Positions 45,246 to 52,362 of a stretch of DNA of 52,362 bases are shown here, piece after piece. The notes beneath the pieces were generated by a model. That model saw only the letters and a list, made by a program, of their open reading frames with translations, was not told where the DNA came from and did no database searches. A program made the position numbers and the translations under genes. How positions within the stretch are numbered: the first letter of the stretch is position 1; every line of letters starts with the position of its first letter. The stretch lies in contig JAGQTU010000022.1 in assembly GCA_020438865.1 (NCBI GenBank), forward strand, positions 1-52,362, written 5' to 3'. Source of the DNA: Mycobacterium sp. (GTDB lineage: Bacteria; Actinomycetota; Actinomycetes; Mycobacteriales; Mycobacteriaceae).

Positions 45246-46108
45246 AAGTCGCCGAAGCCGCCGAAGTCGCCGCCGCCGAAGTCGCCGAGACCACCGCCGT
45301 CGCCACCCCAACCGCTGCCGCTGTCGGCCCAGCCGCCGCCGTCACCGGCCCAGCCGCCACCGTCACCGCCCCAGCCGCCACCGTCACCGGCGTTACTGGC
45401 GTCGAGTCCCTGGTCGTAACCCTGATCGAAGCCCTGGTCGAACCCGGAGCCATAACCGTTCTCGAACCCCGACGCGCCGTAGGACACCCCGTGCATGCCG
45501 GAGAACAACGCGTCGAACAGCAGCACCGAGCCCACGCCCCATGCACCGGCCACCAGTGCCGTTTTCCACCACGGCTCGGAATACCAGCCGGCGGGGACCG
45601 GGCGCCCGGCGACCCGGCCGCCGGGGTAGTAGTTCGGGGTGCGCTCCGACGGCACCGGGGAGGCCTCGATCTCGCGGCCCTCGAACTGCACCTTGCGGTC
45701 CTCGGTGACCGCACCCGCCGCCTTCTGGCCGGACATGCTCTCCAGTTCCGGACCCGGATCCATGCCCATCGCGGTGCGCGCCGCCCGCACGTAGTACAGC
45801 CCCTCGATCGCGCTCTCCTTGGCCAGCATCGCCTGCTTGGCGGTGGTGGCCTGCTCGATTTGGGACGAGGCGGCGGTGAACCGCTCCGAAGCGTCGGCCA
45901 GCGCCTGCGTCGATGCGTCGTTGGTGCCGGTGAGGTTCAGCACCTGGCCACCGAGGCGTTCGATCACCCGCCGGGCATCGGCCTTGGCGTCGGCCAGGCT
46001 TGCCGCGTTGCGGTTGCCGGAGGCGCGCGAGGAACTCCACACCGCCAGGGCGATCGCGGCGACCACGACGAGGATCAGCACCAACAACACACCATTCATG
46101 GCGTCCAC
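45242..46108 (-). CDS. Membrane-anchored protein with Gly/Trp-rich C-terminal repeats
   Basis: A 288-residue protein. A transmembrane helix at the N-terminus (GVLLVLILVVVAAIALAVW) is followed by a coiled-coil-like region (about 30-110: DARRVIERLGGQVLNL, then FTAASSQIEQATTAKQAMLA). A second hydrophobic patch (WWKTALVAGAWGVGSVLLF) follows, then a low-complexity tail with repeats of GDGGGWGG/GGGDFGG and Asp-Gln-Gly-Phe repeats (FDQGFDQGYDQGLD). It resembles actinobacterial DUF1542-type proteins; the function is unknown. The start is ATG 46108 or ATG 46099. It overlaps the antiporter tail by four bases. Confidence 0.7.
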   Translation of the reverse strand: MDAMNGVLLVLILVVVAAIALAVWSSSRASGNRNAASLADAKADARRVIERLGGQVLNLTGTNDASTQALADASERFTAASSQIEQATTAKQAMLAKESAIEGLYYVRAARTAMGMDPGPELESMSGQKAAGAVTEDRKVQFEGREIEASPVPSERTPNYYPGGRVAGRPVPAGWYSEPWWKTALVAGAWGVGSVLLFDALFSGMHGVSYGASGFENGYGSGFDQGFDQGYDQGLDASNAGDGGGWGGDGGGWAGDGGGWADSGSGWGGDGGGLGDFGGGDFGGFGDF

Positions 46109-46153
46109 AGTACCGACCGCACGACGGTGCGCCGCGGTATGGATATTTGCCTG

Positions 46154-47335
46154 TCAGAGCACCCCGAGCACCCGGTAGACCTGGTCGCTCAGCGCGGTGC
46201 TGCGGGGGTCGGCGTTGCACTTGGTGGCGTCGAAGTAGTTCATCACGTAGGCGTAGCCGATCCGGTTCTCCAGGTCGACGAAACCGTACGAGCCCCCGGA
46301 ACCGCCGTGGCCGAAGCTGCGCAGGTTCGGCCCGGCCACCCCGCGCTGGTTGAGCATGTAGCCCAGGCCCCAGCCGTGATCGGCGACCCGCGGCCCGAGC
46401 ACCACGTCGGGATCGAAGCCGCCCTGCGAGATCCGAACCGACTCCAGGTGTTCGGCGCTGAGGAGTTTGCCCTGCGCCAAGCCGTTGTAGAACGTCGCCA
46501 GGCCGCGAGCCGACACATGCCCGTTGGTGCCGGGGAACTCCGCCAGCCGCCAGCGACTCAGCTCGTTGGAGCCGAGCTCGTCGTCGGGCACGAACCCCAT
46601 GGCGATCGACAGCCCGGCCATCGGATGCTCGTCGAGCGACTCCGGATCGCCGGGCGCCTCACCCTTGGCCAGCACGTCCCGGATGTGCGGCTTGTTGACC
46701 ATGTCCGCGCACCGGTGGTGTTCGCCGACTGGAAGGCCGATGTGGACGTCGATGCCCATCGGCTCGGCGATCTCGGTTCGCAGATACTGACCGACGGTGC
46801 GGCCGGTGACCCGGCGGATCACCTCACCGAGGATGAAGCCGAACGTCACCATGTGATAGCCCTGCGCGGTTCCCGGTTCCCACCACGGCTCCGACGCCGC
46901 GATCTGCTCGCACACCCGGTCCCAGTCGGTGGTGTCGTTCCAGTGCAGCCGGGTGCGCGGCCCGATCACCCCGGACCGGTGGCCCAGCACCGAGGCGATC
47001 GTGATGTCCTGCTTGCCCGCCACGCCGAACTCGGGCCAGTACTGCGCCACCGGGGCGTGCAGGTCGAGTTCGCCGCGATCGGCCAGCAGATGCACGCAGG
47101 TGCTGGTCAGCCCCTTGGTGCCGGAGAAGACGCTGGCCAGGGTGTTCTCCCGCCAGCGCCGGCGTCGGCGGGCATCGGAGTGTCCGCCCCACAGGTTGAC
47201 CACCAGGTCGCCGTCGACCCACACCGCTACGGCGGCGCCGACCTCGTTGTTCTCGGTGAAGTTCCGCACGAACGCGGCGCGGACGGACTCGAACTCCGTG
47301 GCGCACGAGCCCCCGAGGGGGAGTTGGTCGCTCAA
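46154..47335 (-). CDS. lipP: Beta-lactamase-fold esterase LipP
   Basis: A 393-residue serine hydrolase of the class C beta-lactamase/family VIII esterase type, at the Rv2463 (lipP) position. The nucleophile tetrad SxxK is FSGTK (Ser71, Lys74), the tyrosine motif is QGYHMVTFG, and the KTG-like box is GHGGSGGSYGF. It lacks a signal peptide and so acts in the cytoplasm. It is expected to cleave short-chain esters or similar substrates. The start is the distal ATG at 47335 with an adjacent AGGAGGCG on the minus strand (47339-47346 region). Confidence 0.9.
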   Translation of the reverse strand: MSDQLPLGGSCATEFESVRAAFVRNFTENNEVGAAVAVWVDGDLVVNLWGGHSDARRRRRWRENTLASVFSGTKGLTSTCVHLLADRGELDLHAPVAQYWPEFGVAGKQDITIASVLGHRSGVIGPRTRLHWNDTTDWDRVCEQIAASEPWWEPGTAQGYHMVTFGFILGEVIRRVTGRTVGQYLRTEIAEPMGIDVHIGLPVGEHHRCADMVNKPHIRDVLAKGEAPGDPESLDEHPMAGLSIAMGFVPDDELGSNELSRWRLAEFPGTNGHVSARGLATFYNGLAQGKLLSAEHLESVRISQGGFDPDVVLGPRVADHGWGLGYMLNQRGVAGPNLRSFGHGGSGGSYGFVDLENRIGYAYVMNYFDATKCNADPRSTALSDQVYRVLGVL

Positions 47336-47588
47336 CGCGCCTCCTGTGGCGGAAGATCCCGCCCGGACGGGCGTCGGGAATCGACTCCGAATGTAAGGCC
47401 GCCGAGGTTAGCCGCAGAAGCTGAGATTTCGATTGGAGCCGAACCGACACCGTGTCGTGACCAGGACAGATCGGTGCGTCGACCTGCCGAGTGGCAGGCA
47501 TGAGGTGAAGCCGGTGAACCGCAGTTTCCGCGCCGGGGCTTCGTCCACCAGACTCAGACGCGACGACACCACGAGGGCCGGGAGGCCG

Positions 47589-49034
47589 ATGAGCACCGAT
47601 GACACCGTCCGCACTGCCGTGGTGTTCGTGCACGGTCTGCTGGAACGCCGACCCATGGACGTCCTCGACTCCTTCGCCAAGGTGGCGCTGACCCCGTGCG
47701 ACGGACGCTGGGATTACTACCCGCAGCCCCTCGAAGTCACCGACTCCTACGAGGCGCGCCGCTACACCTCGCCGTCGGAGGGCGCCGAACTGTTCGAGTA
47801 CGACTGGTCCTTCCTGATGACGAGCAGTCGCTACGCGGGCTTCGCCGCGGCCCTCGCCCGGGTGTTCCTCCGCCGGCCGCGCCACGTACCCGACCAGGTG
47901 TTCGGCATCTGGCGGGCGGTGTGGCTGGCGCTGCTCATCCCGACCGCCGTACTCGTGACGCTGTTCGCCGTCGGCGGCTACCTGCTGCACACCGGTATCC
48001 CCGGCTGGATCCTCGGCGTGGTCAGCAGTGTCGTGGTGCTCAGCATCGCGGTCGCGGTGTTCCGGATGCTGCCCAGGGCGTTGACCCGGAGCTTCCTGAC
48101 GACCGGCTTCGTCAACGTCGCCCGCTACTTCGACCCGGCGCCGGAGTCCCACGCCGCGCGGCGGGCGATCCGCGGCGGCCTCGTCGACCTGTTGTCCACG
48201 CTGCACCAGGGGCGCTACGCGCGCATCGTCGTCGTGGGTCACGGTCTGGGGGGATACATCGCCTACGACGCACTGATGACACTGTGGGCCGAAACCCACG
48301 AACTGCACGCCGGGCCGGCCGCAGGGCTGGGGTCTTTGGGCGTTCTGGAGGCCGCCGCCGACCGGGTGCGGGCGGAGCCGACCGCTCAGGGTGGACTCGC
48401 GGACTTCCGGGCCCACCAGTTCGCGCTGTGGCAAGACCTTCGGGGGCGGGGAAACCCTTGGCGAACAACCGATTTCGTCACGGTTGGCACGCCCATGGCG
48501 CTGGCCGACCTGTTCATCGCCCGGCCGCCGGTGCTGGCGGGCCTGGCCGGCTCCGATGTTCGGCATGAGTTGTTCGACCGGCTCACCCGCAGGGGAGTGG
48601 TGGTGGGTTGCCCACCCCGGTCCGAGGCGCTGCCGGTGGACGCCGACGGCGCACCGGTGCGCTACGGCGCGGGAGCGACGCTCGGCGCGCACTCCATGTT
48701 CGCCGTCACCCGCTGGACCAACCTGTGGTTTCCGGTGCGGCGCGGCAGTACGCGCGGTGACTGGTTCGGCGGGGAGTTGGCCGGGTTGTTCGGACCCGGC
48801 GTCCGCGACATCATCCTCACCGGCAACGGGCCCCAGCGGCTGCGCCCCGGGGCGGCCCACACCCAGTACTTCACCCATCCCGAGCAGGACGGGGAGGGCG
48901 ACGTCGCGTTCCATCTGCGTGAGGTGCTGGCGCTGGCCGCCCACCGCGGACTCGACGCGTCGGTGGCAGCGCCCGAGCCCGATCCGGCGACGGTGGGCCG
49001 GGTGGTCCACCGGTCCTGGCAGCGCAGCATGTGA
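47589..49034 (+). CDS. Lipase-fold membrane protein lacking the nucleophile serine
   Basis: A 481-residue alpha/beta-hydrolase-like protein. The N-terminal strand and oxyanion region is TAVVFVHGLLERRP; the nucleophile elbow reads VVGHGLGGYIAYD (His218, Gly219), with Gly where Ser is expected in GHSLGG. Between them are two hydrophobic segments (about residues 114-160: VWLALLIPTAVLVTLFAVGG and ILGVVSSVVVLSIAVAVF) that probably insert in the membrane. It looks catalytically dead or specialised. ATG 47589 follows GGGAGG (47579-47584); upstream in-frame sequence to 47433 lacks similarity. I do not recall an equivalent in the M. tuberculosis lipP-tig interval. Confidence 0.7.
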   Translation: MSTDDTVRTAVVFVHGLLERRPMDVLDSFAKVALTPCDGRWDYYPQPLEVTDSYEARRYTSPSEGAELFEYDWSFLMTSSRYAGFAAALARVFLRRPRHVPDQVFGIWRAVWLALLIPTAVLVTLFAVGGYLLHTGIPGWILGVVSSVVVLSIAVAVFRMLPRALTRSFLTTGFVNVARYFDPAPESHAARRAIRGGLVDLLSTLHQGRYARIVVVGHGLGGYIAYDALMTLWAETHELHAGPAAGLGSLGVLEAAADRVRAEPTAQGGLADFRAHQFALWQDLRGRGNPWRTTDFVTVGTPMALADLFIARPPVLAGLAGSDVRHELFDRLTRRGVVVGCPPRSEALPVDADGAPVRYGAGATLGAHSMFAVTRWTNLWFPVRRGSTRGDWFGGELAGLFGPGVRDIILTGNGPQRLRPGAAHTQYFTHPEQDGEGDVAFHLREVLALAAHRGLDASVAAPEPDPATVGRVVHRSWQRSM

Positions 49035-49087
49035 ACATCACCGGCTCGAGCTGCAGGTACTCCAGTGCTGCCTGCGCCGGGTGGGAA

Positions 49088-49161
49088 TGGAGCGGGCGAC
49101 GGGAATCGAACCCGCGTAGCTAGTTTGGAAGACTAGGGCTCTACCATTGAGCTACGCCCGC
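49088..49161 (-). tRNA. tRNA-Gly (anticodon TCC)
   Basis: Read on the minus strand it begins GCGGGCGTAGCTCAATGG, has anticodon loop CTTCCAA and T-arm GGTTCGATTCC, and ends with the paired acceptor strand, discriminator T and an encoded CCA. It is divergent from tRNA-Pro, matching the glyV/proU pair near tig in M. tuberculosis. Confidence 0.95.
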
Positions 49162-49246
49162 GTGCTGTTACGCGAGCACAAATGTACCGGGGCTGCCGAG
49201 ATCAATACCAATCGGACCTCGCGAAGTCCGGATCGCAACACCTCGA

Positions 49247-49277
49247 TTGAGGCTGAGCTGGGCTCGGGCCGTAGGAT
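49247..49277 (+). promoter_or_regulatory. Promoter for tRNA-Pro
   Basis: TTGAGG (49247-49252) and TAGGAT (49272-49277) are separated by 19 bases; the -10 lies 24 bases before the mature tRNA 5' end. The spacing is slightly long, so this is tentative. Confidence 0.45.
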
Positions 49278-49301
49278 CGCGGACGCGAGAAATCACAGCA
49301 G

Positions 49302-49375
49302 CGGGGTGTAGCGCAGCTTGGTAGCGCATCCGCTTTGGGAGCGGAAGGCCGCAGGTTCAAATCCTGTCACCCCGA
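49302..49375 (+). tRNA. tRNA-Pro (anticodon TGG)
   Basis: The gene starts CGGGGTGTAGCGCAGCTTGG, has anticodon loop CTTTGGGAG and T-arm AGGTTCAAATCCT. Its acceptor ends CACCCCG plus discriminator A; no CCA is encoded. It lies 62 bases before tig, and its transcript may extend into tig. Confidence 0.95.
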
Positions 49376-49437
49376 CGCGCCTGACACACCCGGACCCGGC
49401 CGCCGTACCTAGCAGAACGACATCGAGGAGCACCACC

Positions 49438-50850
49438 GTGAAGAGCACCGTCGAGAAGTTGAGCCCCACCCGGGTTCGCATCAACGTGGAGGTGCCCTTC
49501 ACGGAACTGCAGCCCGACTTCGACCGCGCCTACAAGCAGCTCGCCCAGCAGGTTCGCCTGCCCGGCTTCCGGCCCGGCAAGGCGCCCGCGAAGCTGCTCG
49601 AGGCGCGGGTCGGCCGCGGCGCGGTGCTGCAGCAGGTGGTCAACGACGCGCTGCCCAGTCGCTACAGCGAGGCGGTCACCACCAGCGAGGTGCGCCCGCT
49701 GGGTCAGCCCGACATCGAGGTCACCAAGATCGAGGACGGCGAGGAACTGGTCTTCACCGCCGAAGTCGACGTCCGGCCCGATATCGAGCTTCCCGACCTG
49801 GGCCAGGTGAAGATCTCGGTCGATCCGATCGCGATCACCGACGACGAGGTGGAGACGGAGCTGCAGACACTGCGCGCCCGCTTCGGCACGCTCAAGGGCG
49901 TCGAGCGCCCGGCGCAGGAGGGCGACTTCGTTTCCATCGACCTGTCCGCCACGGTCAACGGTGCGGACCTCGCCGACGCCAAGACCGAGGGACTGTCCCA
50001 CGAGGTCGGCTCCGGGCAGCTCATCGATGGTCTCGACGAGGCCATCGTCGGCCTGTCCGAGGGCGAGTCGAAGACGTTCACCACCAAGCTGGTCGCCGGT
50101 GAGCACGCCGGCGAGGAGGCCGAGGTCACCGTCACAGTCCAGTCCGTGAAGGAGCGGGAGCTGCCCGAGGCCGACGACGAATTCGCCCAACTGGCAAGCG
50201 AATTCGACACCATCGAAGAGCTTCGCGGCAATCTCGAGGAGCAGGTCCGGCGGCTCAAGCGGATCCAGCAGGCCGAGAAGATCCGCGACAACGCCCTCGA
50301 GGCGCTGCTGGAGCTCGTGGAGGTGCCGCTGCCCGAGGCCATCGTGCAGGCCCAGGTCGACGAGACGGTGCACAACGCCGTTCACGGTCTCGACCACGAC
50401 GAGGCCAAGTTCGCCGCGGCCCTGGAGGCCGAGGGCAGCTCGCGGGAGAAGTTCGACGCCGACGCGCGCGAGGCCGCCGAGAAGGCGGTCAAGACCCAGT
50501 TGTTGATGGACGCGATCGCCGACGACCTTGACATCCAGGTCGGCCAGAACGACCTGACCGAGCGGCTGGTCCTGATGTCCCGCCAGTACGGCATCGAGCC
50601 CCAGCAGCTGCTGCAGGTGCTGCAGCAGAACAACCAGCTGCCTGCCATGTTCGCCGACGTGCGCCGCGGCCTGACCGTGGCCGCGGTGGTGGAGGCGGCC
50701 ACCGTCACCGACACCGACGGCAACGCGGTCGACACCAGCGAGTTCTTCGGGCGGTCGCCGGAGGCCGAGGCGGCCGAGGCCGGCACCGACGCCGACGCCG
50801 ACGCCGACGCCGAGGGCGGCGCTGAGCAGCAGGCCGACGAGGCCGAATAA
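49438..50850 (+). CDS. tig: Trigger factor
   Basis: A 470-residue ribosome-associated chaperone and peptidyl-prolyl isomerase (Rv2462c orthologue). The N-terminal ribosome-binding signature is [16 protein letters not shown] (about residues 44-60); the PPIase domain follows (about 160-245: [33 protein letters not shown]), then the helical C-terminal substrate-binding arms. The tail is acidic and repetitive (ADADADAE), from GCCGAC repeats. GTG 49438 is set by GAGGAG (49425-49430). It precedes clpP1 and clpP2, and this tig-clpP arrangement is widely conserved. Confidence 0.95.
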   Translation: MKSTVEKLSPTRVRINVEVPFTELQPDFDRAYKQLAQQVRLPGFRPGKAPAKLLEARVGRGAVLQQVVNDALPSRYSEAVTTSEVRPLGQPDIEVTKIEDGEELVFTAEVDVRPDIELPDLGQVKISVDPIAITDDEVETELQTLRARFGTLKGVERPAQEGDFVSIDLSATVNGADLADAKTEGLSHEVGSGQLIDGLDEAIVGLSEGESKTFTTKLVAGEHAGEEAEVTVTVQSVKERELPEADDEFAQLASEFDTIEELRGNLEEQVRRLKRIQQAEKIRDNALEALLELVEVPLPEAIVQAQVDETVHNAVHGLDHDEAKFAAALEAEGSSREKFDADAREAAEKAVKTQLLMDAIADDLDIQVGQNDLTERLVLMSRQYGIEPQQLLQVLQQNNQLPAMFADVRRGLTVAAVVEAATVTDTDGNAVDTSEFFGRSPEAEAAEAGTDADADADAEGGAEQQADEAE

Positions 50851-50863
50851 CGCCGACAGCGAA

Positions 50864-50890
50864 CGCACCCGCTCCAGGGAGTGCGGTGCG
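50864..50890 (+). terminator. Stem-loop between tig and clpP1
   Basis: CGCAC (50864-50868) pairs with GTGCG (50886-50890), with an inner CTCC/GGAG stem and an asymmetric internal loop. There is no T-run. It may be a weak terminator or attenuator after tig. Confidence 0.4.
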
Positions 50891-50902
50891 GCGCGGGTTG
50901 GT

Positions 50903-50908
50903 TAGGGT
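50903..50908 (+). promoter_or_regulatory. -10 element for clpP1-clpP2
   Basis: TAGGGT fits TANNNT and gives a leader of about 33 bases before GTG 50948. I saw no clear palindromic ClgR site near it. Confidence 0.4.
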
Positions 50909-50947
50909 CTGGGTAGTAGGTCGTTTCTAGAAAGCAGGTACGAAGTC

Positions 50948-51544
50948 GTGACTCACATGCGTTCGGGCATGCCAGGGCTGAACCTCACGGACTCGGTGTA
51001 TGAGCGGTTGCTCGCCGAGCGCATCATCTTCCTGGGCTCACAGGTCGACGACGACATCGCCAATCGGCTGTGCGCGCAGATCCTGCTGCTGGCGGCGGAG
51101 GACCCGACCAAGGACATCTCGCTCTACATCAACTCGCCGGGCGGCTCGATCAGCGCCGGTATGGCGATCTACGACACCATGGTGCTCGCGCCGTGCGACG
51201 TGGCCACCTACGCGATGGGCATGGCCGCCTCGATGGGTGAGTTCCTGCTGGCCGCGGGTGCCAAGGGCAAGCGGTTCGCGCTGCCGCACGCCCGTATCCT
51301 GATGCACCAGCCGCTGGGCGGCATCACCGGCGGGGCGGCCGACATCGCCATCCAGGCCGAGCAGTTCGCACTGATCAAGAAGGAGATGTTCCGGCTGAAC
51401 GCCGAGTTCACCGGCCAGCCGATCGAGCGCATCGAGGCCGACTCCGACCGCGACCGCTGGTTCACCGCCCAGGAGGCGCTGGAGTACGGCTTCGTCGACC
51501 ACATCATCACCCGCGCCCACGTGAACGGACTGTCCAATGCCTAA
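50948..51544 (+). CDS. clpP1: ATP-dependent Clp protease proteolytic subunit 1
   Basis: A 198-residue serine protease ring subunit (Rv2461c orthologue). The catalytic residues are Ser95 ([15 protein letters not shown]), His120 ([11 protein letters not shown]) and Asp169 ([17 protein letters not shown]). In mycobacteria, ClpP1 and ClpP2 form a mixed 14-mer that is essential and works with ClpX and ClpC1. GTG 50948 or ATG 50957 could start translation; the N-terminal propeptide is removed in the mature enzyme. The gene overlaps clpP2 by eight bases, so the two are coupled. Confidence 0.96.
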   Translation: MTHMRSGMPGLNLTDSVYERLLAERIIFLGSQVDDDIANRLCAQILLLAAEDPTKDISLYINSPGGSISAGMAIYDTMVLAPCDVATYAMGMAASMGEFLLAAGAKGKRFALPHARILMHQPLGGITGGAADIAIQAEQFALIKKEMFRLNAEFTGQPIERIEADSDRDRWFTAQEALEYGFVDHIITRAHVNGLSNA

Positions 51545-52196
51545 CTCCATGCCTGAAGGCACTGATCCCCGGTTGGCGCCCCAGGCGCGCTACATCCTGC
51601 CGTCGTTCATCGAGCACTCGAGTTGGGGCGTCAAGGAGTCCAACCCCTACAACAAGCTGTTCGAGGAGCGCATCATCTTCCTCGGCGTGCAGGTGGACGA
51701 CGCCTCGGCGAACGACATCATGGCGCAGTTGCTCGTGTTGGAGTCCCTGGATCCCGACCGCGACATCACCATGTACATCAACTCCCCGGGCGGCTCGTTC
51801 ACCTCGTTGATGGCGATCTACGACACCATGCAGTACGTGCGTGCCGACATCCAGACGGTGTGCCTCGGCCAGGCGGCCTCGGCCGCGGCCGTGCTGCTGG
51901 CGGCCGGCACCCCGGGCAAGCGACTGGCTCTCCCCAACGCCCGGGTGCTCATTCACCAGCCGTCGCTGGGCGGGGTGATCCAGGGCCAGTTCTCCGACCT
52001 GGAGATCCAGGCCGCCGAGATCGAGCGGATGCGGACCCTGATGGAGGAGACGCTCGCCCGCCACACCGGCAAGGATGCGGCCGTGATCCGCAAGGACACC
52101 GACCGCGACAAGATCCTCACCGCGGCCGACGCCAAGGAGTACGGGATCATCGACACCGTGCTGGAGTACCGGAAACTGTCGGCGCAGAACGCCTGA
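51537..52196 (+). CDS. clpP2: ATP-dependent Clp protease proteolytic subunit 2
   Basis: A 219-residue partner of ClpP1 (Rv2460c orthologue). The catalytic residues lie in [15 protein letters not shown] (Ser115), [12 protein letters not shown] (His140) and [37 protein letters not shown] at the N-terminus is the conserved mycobacterial ClpP2 segment. In the mixed complex ClpP2 provides the surface that docks the ATPase. ATG 51537 lies inside the end of clpP1; ATG 51549 is an alternative start. Confidence 0.96.
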   Translation: MPNSMPEGTDPRLAPQARYILPSFIEHSSWGVKESNPYNKLFEERIIFLGVQVDDASANDIMAQLLVLESLDPDRDITMYINSPGGSFTSLMAIYDTMQYVRADIQTVCLGQAASAAAVLLAAGTPGKRLALPNARVLIHQPSLGGVIQGQFSDLEIQAAEIERMRTLMEETLARHTGKDAAVIRKDTDRDKILTAADAKEYGIIDTVLEYRKLSAQNA

Positions 52197-52362
52197 GCCC
52201 GGTCGGCGGCCCGCCCGCATGGCCGGTCAGCACGGTATCGTGGGGGACGGCGAACACCACGACGCAACTGCGCGATCGCCGTTTCCCCGCGGGTCGGTGC
52301 CTCTCGGTTGGGTAACGGCGGCGACACGCCCGAAACACAGTGGCGCGTTCCACAGCGACGCG
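52197..52362. other. Intergenic end of window after clpP2
   Basis: I see no complete gene in these 166 bases. A TATCGT at 52236-52241 could be a -10 element for a gene beyond the right edge. Confidence 0.4.

Overview
The window looks like chromosomal DNA of a mycobacterium, probably a fast-growing Mycolicibacterium-type species. It is uniformly GC-rich, uses GTG starts often, and carries mycobacterial hallmark genes: a 1624-residue NAD-glutamate dehydrogenase, truncated haemoglobin O, an antigen-85 mycolyltransferase, a WS/DGAT acyltransferase, paired clpP1/clpP2 and a mycothiol-linked DsbA-like reductase. The gene order matches, in inverted orientation, the M. tuberculosis stretch from citE/bkdABC (Rv2498c-Rv2495c) to tig/clpP1/clpP2 (Rv2462c-Rv2460c). 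This synteny is recalled from memory, not computed.

Layout. 1-3535: the end of citE, then bkdABC (branched-chain 2-oxoacid dehydrogenase). 3585-5623: a DUF222/HNH (13E12-type) gene and an EchA14-like crotonase. 5804-13255: an accessory nitrogen-catabolism island. It holds a tightly coupled five-gene operon (biuret-hydrolase-like cysteine hydrolase, FdrA/AllF-like protein, DUF1116/AllG-like protein, a carbamate kinase fused to an allophanate-hydrolase C-terminal domain, and a urea-transporter family permease), then a broken TetR gene and an ornithine-cyclodeaminase-family gene. 13349-17826: an antigen-85 homologue, a ScbR-like TetR regulator, a small membrane protein, tRNA-Arg, lipQ, and two divergent paralogous small membrane proteins. 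18056-23537: a coupled acylglycerol/wax operon (WS/DGAT, HAD-PlsC, PlsB). 23553-34587: CopD/CtaG membrane protein, second SSB, EttA, NAD-GDH, thioesterase, a conserved hypothetical and a DUF1345 protein. 34574-43477: aglA, glbO, HNH proteins, a small membrane protein likely linked to cytochrome oxidase, DUF5130, pepN, DsbA-like, a secreted protein, rpiB, nei. 43554-52196: Na+/H+ antiporter, a Gly-rich membrane protein, lipP, a lipase-fold protein without its nucleophile, tRNA-Gly, tRNA-Pro, tig, clpP1 and clpP2.

The most unusual object is the 5804-11753 operon. E. coli AllF/AllG (with AllH) make oxamate carbamoyltransferase, which phosphorolyses oxalurate to carbamoyl phosphate, and carbamate kinase then makes ATP. 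Here the same core lies beside a biuret-hydrolase-like enzyme and a kinase carrying the AtzF-type C-terminal domain, with no allantoin genes, no AllH gene and no AtzF amidase domain in view. I infer an energy-conserving route for biuret/allophanate or a related ureide, in which the carbamoyl group is recovered as ATP rather than hydrolysed. This is a hypothesis from domain content and operon structure only.

A second theme is leaderless expression. At least nine genes have a TANNNT- or CACAAT-like -10 element ending 6-8 bases before the start codon and no ribosome binding site.
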